Source: an uncultured Eubacteriales bacterium
Lineage (GTDB): Bacteria > Bacillota > Clostridia > Lachnospirales > Lachnospiraceae
Direction: 5' to 3'
Assembly: GCA_900321915.1 (NCBI GenBank)
Contig: ONXW01000290.1
Coordinates: forward strand, 1-9,544
Length of the DNA: 9,544 nt
Made by a program: the position numbers and the translations under genes. This document shows positions 6,907-9,544 of the stretch, one piece after another; positions within the stretch are counted from its first letter, which is position 1, and every line of letters begins with the position of its first letter. The notes beneath the pieces are model-generated. The model did no database searches. It was not told the DNA's origin and saw nothing but the letters and a program-made list of their open reading frames with translations.

Positions 6907-7023
6907 GAGATTCTCCATTCTTTGCTTCTCACAAAAGAGAAGGTGCATTGACGGGGAACAGGTACCTCGAAGTTATTCCGGATCGGCCCGGTATGCCGCG
7001 ATGCTGATCCGACCATTGCTGTC

Positions 7024-7048
7024 ATTATATCAGTTAGTTATTATATCA
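7024..7048 (-). repeat. Direct repeat carrying two -10 boxes
   Basis: The + strand 9-mer ATTATATCA occurs at 7024-7032 and 7040-7048, with starts exactly 16 bases apart. Each copy contains TATAAT on the - strand. It could be a doubled promoter element, a regulator site, or chance in an AT-rich spacer. Confidence 0.5.
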
Positions 7049-7068
7049 TATGTAATCTATGTTGTATA
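7040..7068 (-). promoter_or_regulatory. Candidate promoter of the permease gene
   Basis: On the - strand TATACA (7068-7063, four of six matches to the -35 consensus), a 17-base spacer and a perfect TATAAT (7045-7040) form a plausible SigA promoter. A second TATAAT lies at 7029-7024 inside a repeat of the same 9 bases. The leader of about 127 bases to the ATG at 6906 contains a CGGATC/GATCCG inverted repeat (6979-6984 with 7006-7011). No terminator is visible after the upstream dehydrogenase gene, so read-through is also possible. Confidence 0.5.
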
Positions 7069-7100
7069 GTTATCGTACCGGCGAATACATGCTTATCCTG

Positions 7101-8264
7101 TCAGGTGAGAAACCGGTTCGGGCTGAAATCGCTGATATCGTAGGAAGGCGCGCCGTCTGCGATGTATTCCGCCATCAGCTTTCCGGTGATCGGCGACAGG
7201 GCAATGCCGTCGCCCTCATGTCCCGCTGCCATATAGAAATGCCCGAGCGTCTTCACCGGTCCGAGCAGCGGCATGCCGTCCGGGGTATAGGGCCGGAAAC
7301 CGGAAAAGAACCGGATAATGCTGACATCCTTCAGCGCAGGGAAAAACCGGGCCGCGCGCTTCATCATGGCATCAATGGCAACGAAGGTATTTTCCTCTTC
7401 AAAATCCGCAAACTCGCGGGTGCCGCCGATGATAAGGCCTCCCTCCTCCTGCTGCTCGATGGACAGGGACTGCCCGAGCTTCAGCACATTCTCATCTTTG
7501 ATGGTTTCCGGACGGAACTTGATGACATTGTACCGGGCGCACTGGAGCGTCGCCGTCATAAAGGGCGCGATGGGTTCCGTGACCGCAAGCTGGCCTTTTC
7601 TCGGCTTAATCGGAAGGTCAAGCCCCGCCAGGGCCGCAACCTCTCCCGCCCAGGCGCCGCAGCAGTTGACCACCGCGTCCGCGAAGAACTCTTCATCCTT
7701 CGTGCGTACGCCGAGGCATACGCCGTCCTCGATGATAAAACCCGTCACCTCTGTCCGGCAGCGGAATTCCGCCCCCAGGCGCTTCGCCGCGTGGGTAAAT
7801 GCCATCGTCAGCTTCAGGGGGTTGATCTTCCCCCCGGTGGGGGAATACTGCGCCCCGTAGATATCCTCCGCCAGCTGGGGCTCGATGCGCCGCGCCTCTT
7901 CCGCGGAAATCATGCGGATGTCGACGCCGCTCTTCACCTGCTCCTCGACGATTCCGGACAGGATATCCCACTGGGTCTTGTCCTCCACGGGCTGCATGCC
8001 TCCGGCCTGGAACCCGTATGCAATATTCTCGCCCAGTTCTTCTTCAAGTGTCTCAAACATGCGGATAGACTGGACTGCCAGGTCCATCTGCTTTCCCGGC
8101 TTCTTGGTGTGGTATCCCACAACGCCGTCCGTAGCCCCTGCCGCGCCGCTGGCGGTATCCTTTTTCTCCAGCACCAGGACCTTCTTTCCCTTCTTTGCCA
8201 GGTGCCATGCGAGGGATCCCCCGATCACGCCGCTTCCCACGATAATTACATCTGTCTTATTCAT
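7101..8264 (-). CDS. DAO-family FAD-dependent oxidoreductase (amino/imino-acid dehydrogenase-like catalytic subunit)
   Basis: The 387-aa flavoprotein belongs to the D-amino-acid oxidase/glycine oxidase/sarcosine oxidase superfamily. The N-terminal Rossmann fold shows G10-x-G12-x-x-G15 and the ribose-binding acidic residue E33 in VLVLEK. The C-terminal part has the typical FSGFRPYTPDGMPLLGP segment and AAGHEGDGIALSPITGK, which contacts the flavin. It probably oxidises a C-N bond of a small amino or imino acid and passes electrons to the Fe-S proteins encoded just upstream, as in HcnC or the beta subunit of D-hydroxyproline dehydrogenase. There is no signal peptide, so it should act in the cytoplasm. 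The start is the ATG at 8264, which overlaps the stop of the [2Fe-2S] gene by 8 bases, with GAGGCG just upstream; a TTG at 8282 is the alternative. The substrate is not identifiable from sequence. Confidence 0.85.
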   Translation of the reverse strand: MNKTDVIIVGSGVIGGSLAWHLAKKGKKVLVLEKKDTASGAAGATDGVVGYHTKKPGKQMDLAVQSIRMFETLEEELGENIAYGFQAGGMQPVEDKTQWDILSGIVEEQVKSGVDIRMISAEEARRIEPQLAEDIYGAQYSPTGGKINPLKLTMAFTHAAKRLGAEFRCRTEVTGFIIEDGVCLGVRTKDEEFFADAVVNCCGAWAGEVAALAGLDLPIKPRKGQLAVTEPIAPFMTATLQCARYNVIKFRPETIKDENVLKLGQSLSIEQQEEGGLIIGGTREFADFEEENTFVAIDAMMKRAARFFPALKDVSIIRFFSGFRPYTPDGMPLLGPVKTLGHFYMAAGHEGDGIALSPITGKLMAEYIADGAPSYDISDFSPNRFLT

Positions 8265-8562
8265 CGTCCGCCTCGCTTTCAAAGAACCCGATCTTCACCG
8301 GGCGGACCGGCATCCGGCTCTTCTGGGGCAGGATATCCGCGGGGTTTATTCCTGTCTCCCGGGCGATAATCCGCTCGATCAGCCTGCCGCAGGTCTTGCT
8401 CTGGCAGAGGCCCATCCCGGCGCGGGTGCGGCGCTTCACGCCGTCCACGGTCACCGCGCCGTCACGGATGGCGGCGACAATCTCACTCTCCGTCACCTCC
8501 TGGCACCGGCATATGAGGATATCTTCCTTCAGAATGTCAGAGGACTTCTTTTCCTGACTCAT
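8257..8562 (-). CDS. BFD-like [2Fe-2S]-binding subunit
   Basis: The 101-aa protein has the BFD-like (bacterioferritin-associated ferredoxin) [2Fe-2S] fold. The ligands are C18-x-C20 in ILICRCQEVTE and C53-x4-C58 in GMGLCQSKTC. In HcnABC- and sarcosine-oxidase-like complexes this domain is fused to, or encoded beside, the NAD-linked flavoprotein. Here it is a separate gene, and it likely relays electrons between the DAO-type subunit and the second flavoprotein. The ATG at 8562 overlaps the preceding stop by one base (TAATG) and has AAAGGAGG seven bases upstream. Its own stop overlaps the DAO-type start by 8 bases, so all three are translationally coupled. The C-terminal 25 residues are acidic and not recognised. 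Confidence 0.9.
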   Translation of the reverse strand: MSQEKKSSDILKEDILICRCQEVTESEIVAAIRDGAVTVDGVKRRTRAGMGLCQSKTCGRLIERIIARETGINPADILPQKSRMPVRPVKIGFFESEADDE

Positions 8563-9083
8563 TATTCGCCCTCCTTTCTGCGGGGAAGACGCTTCATGGA
8601 GCGCACTTCATCGATATGTTCCATCGGGACCGCCATGGATACCACCGCGGTTCCCGCGTACGCCCCGGGCTTCTTTACACTGAGGATCCGGCCCTTGCAG
8701 ACTACCTCGCCGCCGCGGCTCACGGCGTCAACCACATCGCCCTCCTTCGGGAGCGGGATATACTCAAACGGAAAATCCACCGTGGCCTCCGTCCCGGAAT
8801 AAGACTTGTCAATAATGGTGATTGCAAGACCCGGGCAGTGGGCGACACACAGGCCGCAGCCGGTGCATGCCTCTTCATCCAGCCGGGGCAGGTCTGTGAT
8901 CTGCTCCCCCACCTTGATAGCGCCGAAATGGCAGATGCCCTCGCAGGGATTGCAGGGAATCTCCTGTACACACTCAATACATGCGACGCGGCCCCTGCGC
9001 ATCCTCTCCTCCGAGGGAATGCCGGGACATGCGGCCAGCTCCGCCGCGGAAGGGACTCCTGTATAGACAACTCCTTCCATCAT
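8562..9083 (-). CDS. Two-cluster ferredoxin-type subunit (4Fe-4S) with C-terminal beta-rich extension
   Basis: The 173-aa protein has two cysteine groups. The second is a textbook [4Fe-4S] set: C73-x2-C76-x2-C79-x3-C83-P. The first is stretched: C35-x2-C38-x5-C44-x2-C47-x3-C51-H, offering five cysteines instead of four. From about residue 95 onward it is predicted to be beta-rich, with no cysteines apart from C130, and I do not recognise the fold. It is likely the electron-transfer subunit between the [2Fe-2S] protein and the NAD-linked flavoprotein. The start at 9083 overlaps the stop of the flavoprotein gene as ATGA; a second in-frame ATG follows directly at 9080. It ends one base into the next gene. 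Annotation pipelines would probably call it a 4Fe-4S dicluster protein. Confidence 0.88.
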   Translation of the reverse strand: MMEGVVYTGVPSAAELAACPGIPSEERMRRGRVACIECVQEIPCNPCEGICHFGAIKVGEQITDLPRLDEEACTGCGLCVAHCPGLAITIIDKSYSGTEATVDFPFEYIPLPKEGDVVDAVSRGGEVVCKGRILSVKKPGAYAGTAVVSMAVPMEHIDEVRSMKRLPRRKEGE

Positions 9084-9544
9084 GCCGGACGCACCCCCTC
9101 TCCCCGGTGATCTCTCATATACGCAAGCTGTTCAGCCTTTGCCGTGCGGCGTTTCTCGCCAAACATCCCGGAGCGCAGGGTATCCAGCCGTTCCTGGATC
9201 TCAGCCTTCTTCAAAGCCGCTTCCTCCACGGTCAGGCATCCCAGCGCCTCCGCCGCGGAAACGCCTGCCAGGTTGCCCTCCTCCATCGCCGAGGACGCTT
9301 CTTCCACGCCCGTCACATCCCCTGCCACATAGAGGCCCGGGACTGTCGTCTGCATGCTCTCATCATGCATCGGAACATGCCCGCCGAAGGCCGGGATAAA
9401 GCAGAACCCGCATCCCGCCATCCACAGGAGCTCCGTCATCGGGTTCAGGCCCACCGCGAGGCAGACCGTATCCACATCAAAACCTTTCTCCGTGCCGGGG
9501 ATCGGGTTCCAGCGGCTGTCCACCTCCACGATCTCCACGTGCTC
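9080..9544 (-). CDS. FAD/NAD(P)-dependent oxidoreductase, C-terminal part (5' end beyond window)
   Basis: Only the last 154 residues are visible; the frame is open through the right edge and 9544 is the first base of a codon. The TVCLAVGLNP turn and GLYVAGDVTGVEEASSAMEE flavin-binding segment place it in the two-dinucleotide-binding (pyridine nucleotide-disulfide reductase-like) family, similar to HcnB or the alpha subunit of opine/hydroxyproline dehydrogenases. It probably exchanges electrons between the Fe-S subunits and NAD(P). After the flavin segment a charged tail of about 55 residues (KKAEIQERLDTLRSGMFGEK) is likely helical. In the classic relatives a BFD [2Fe-2S] domain is often fused at the end; here that domain is encoded separately two genes downstream. 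It is the most upstream visible member of the coupled operon, so the promoter lies outside the window. Confidence 0.88.
   Translation of the reverse strand, partial: EHVEIVEVDSRWNPIPGTEKGFDVDTVCLAVGLNPMTELLWMAGCGFCFIPAFGGHVPMHDESMQTTVPGLYVAGDVTGVEEASSAMEEGNLAGVSAAEALGCLTVEEAALKKAEIQERLDTLRSGMFGEKRRTAKAEQLAYMRDHRGEGVRPA

Noticed and set aside
6907..6948. Earlier starts (6918, 6948) for the permease
   Set aside because: They add charged residues before the first membrane helix and have weaker ribosome sites than the ATG at 6906.
6979..7011. CGGATC/GATCCG inverted repeat in the permease leader as a riboswitch or terminator
   Set aside because: The stem is only 6 bp with a loop of about 21 bases, no U tract and no riboswitch core I recognise.
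7059..8369. 436-aa open frame on the + strand opposite the DAO-type oxidoreductase
   Set aside because: The opposite strand has clear FAD-binding motifs and operon overlaps. This frame has the Arg/His/Gly-rich composition of a shadow.

Overview
The window looks like a chromosomal segment of an anaerobic, fermentative Firmicute of the Lachnospiraceae/Clostridia type. It has a fairly high GC content for that group. The evidence is strong AAGGAGG-type ribosome binding sites, a free-standing GlgX-type debranching enzyme, an AbfT/butyryl-CoA-type CoA-transferase, an aldo/keto reductase with a ferredoxin tail, and a multi-subunit flavin/iron-sulfur dehydrogenase. The genus is not identifiable from what is visible.

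Layout from left to right: a tRNA-Phe/tRNA-Gly pair is transcribed leftward from a near-consensus promoter and ends in a clear intrinsic terminator. Divergent from it is a 703-aa glycogen/starch debranching enzyme on the + strand. This meets a CoA-transferase-family gene on the - strand head-on at a bidirectional terminator. The CoA-transferase gene is divergent from the aldo/keto reductase/ferredoxin gene (+), with promoter elements for both in the 200-bp gap. A long hairpin closes the reductase gene.

Everything right of position 5219 reads leftward. In transcription order it is: the C-terminal part of an FAD/NAD oxidoreductase (cut by the right edge), a two-cluster ferredoxin subunit, a small BFD-type [2Fe-2S] protein, and a DAO-family FAD oxidoreductase. 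These four open frames overlap by 1 to 8 bases and are almost certainly one translationally coupled operon. The set resembles the HcnABC / opine oxidase / D-hydroxyproline dehydrogenase type of amine or imino-acid dehydrogenase, in which substrate electrons pass through Fe-S subunits to a pyridine-nucleotide-linked flavoprotein. A DctM-like permease follows with its own candidate promoter and may import the substrate. The substrate cannot be read from the sequence.

Downstream of the permease is a decayed toxin-antitoxin locus. It holds a DinJ/RelB-type antitoxin that has lost most of its DNA-binding helices by an in-frame deletion, and a nine-codon remnant of an overlapping YafQ/RelE-type toxin start.

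The two observations most worth checking are this decayed module and the CoA-transferase homologue, which has Trp-Thr-Gly where the family carries its catalytic His-Thr-Glu. I found no CRISPR array, insertion sequence, phage gene or clearly new multi-gene defence system.
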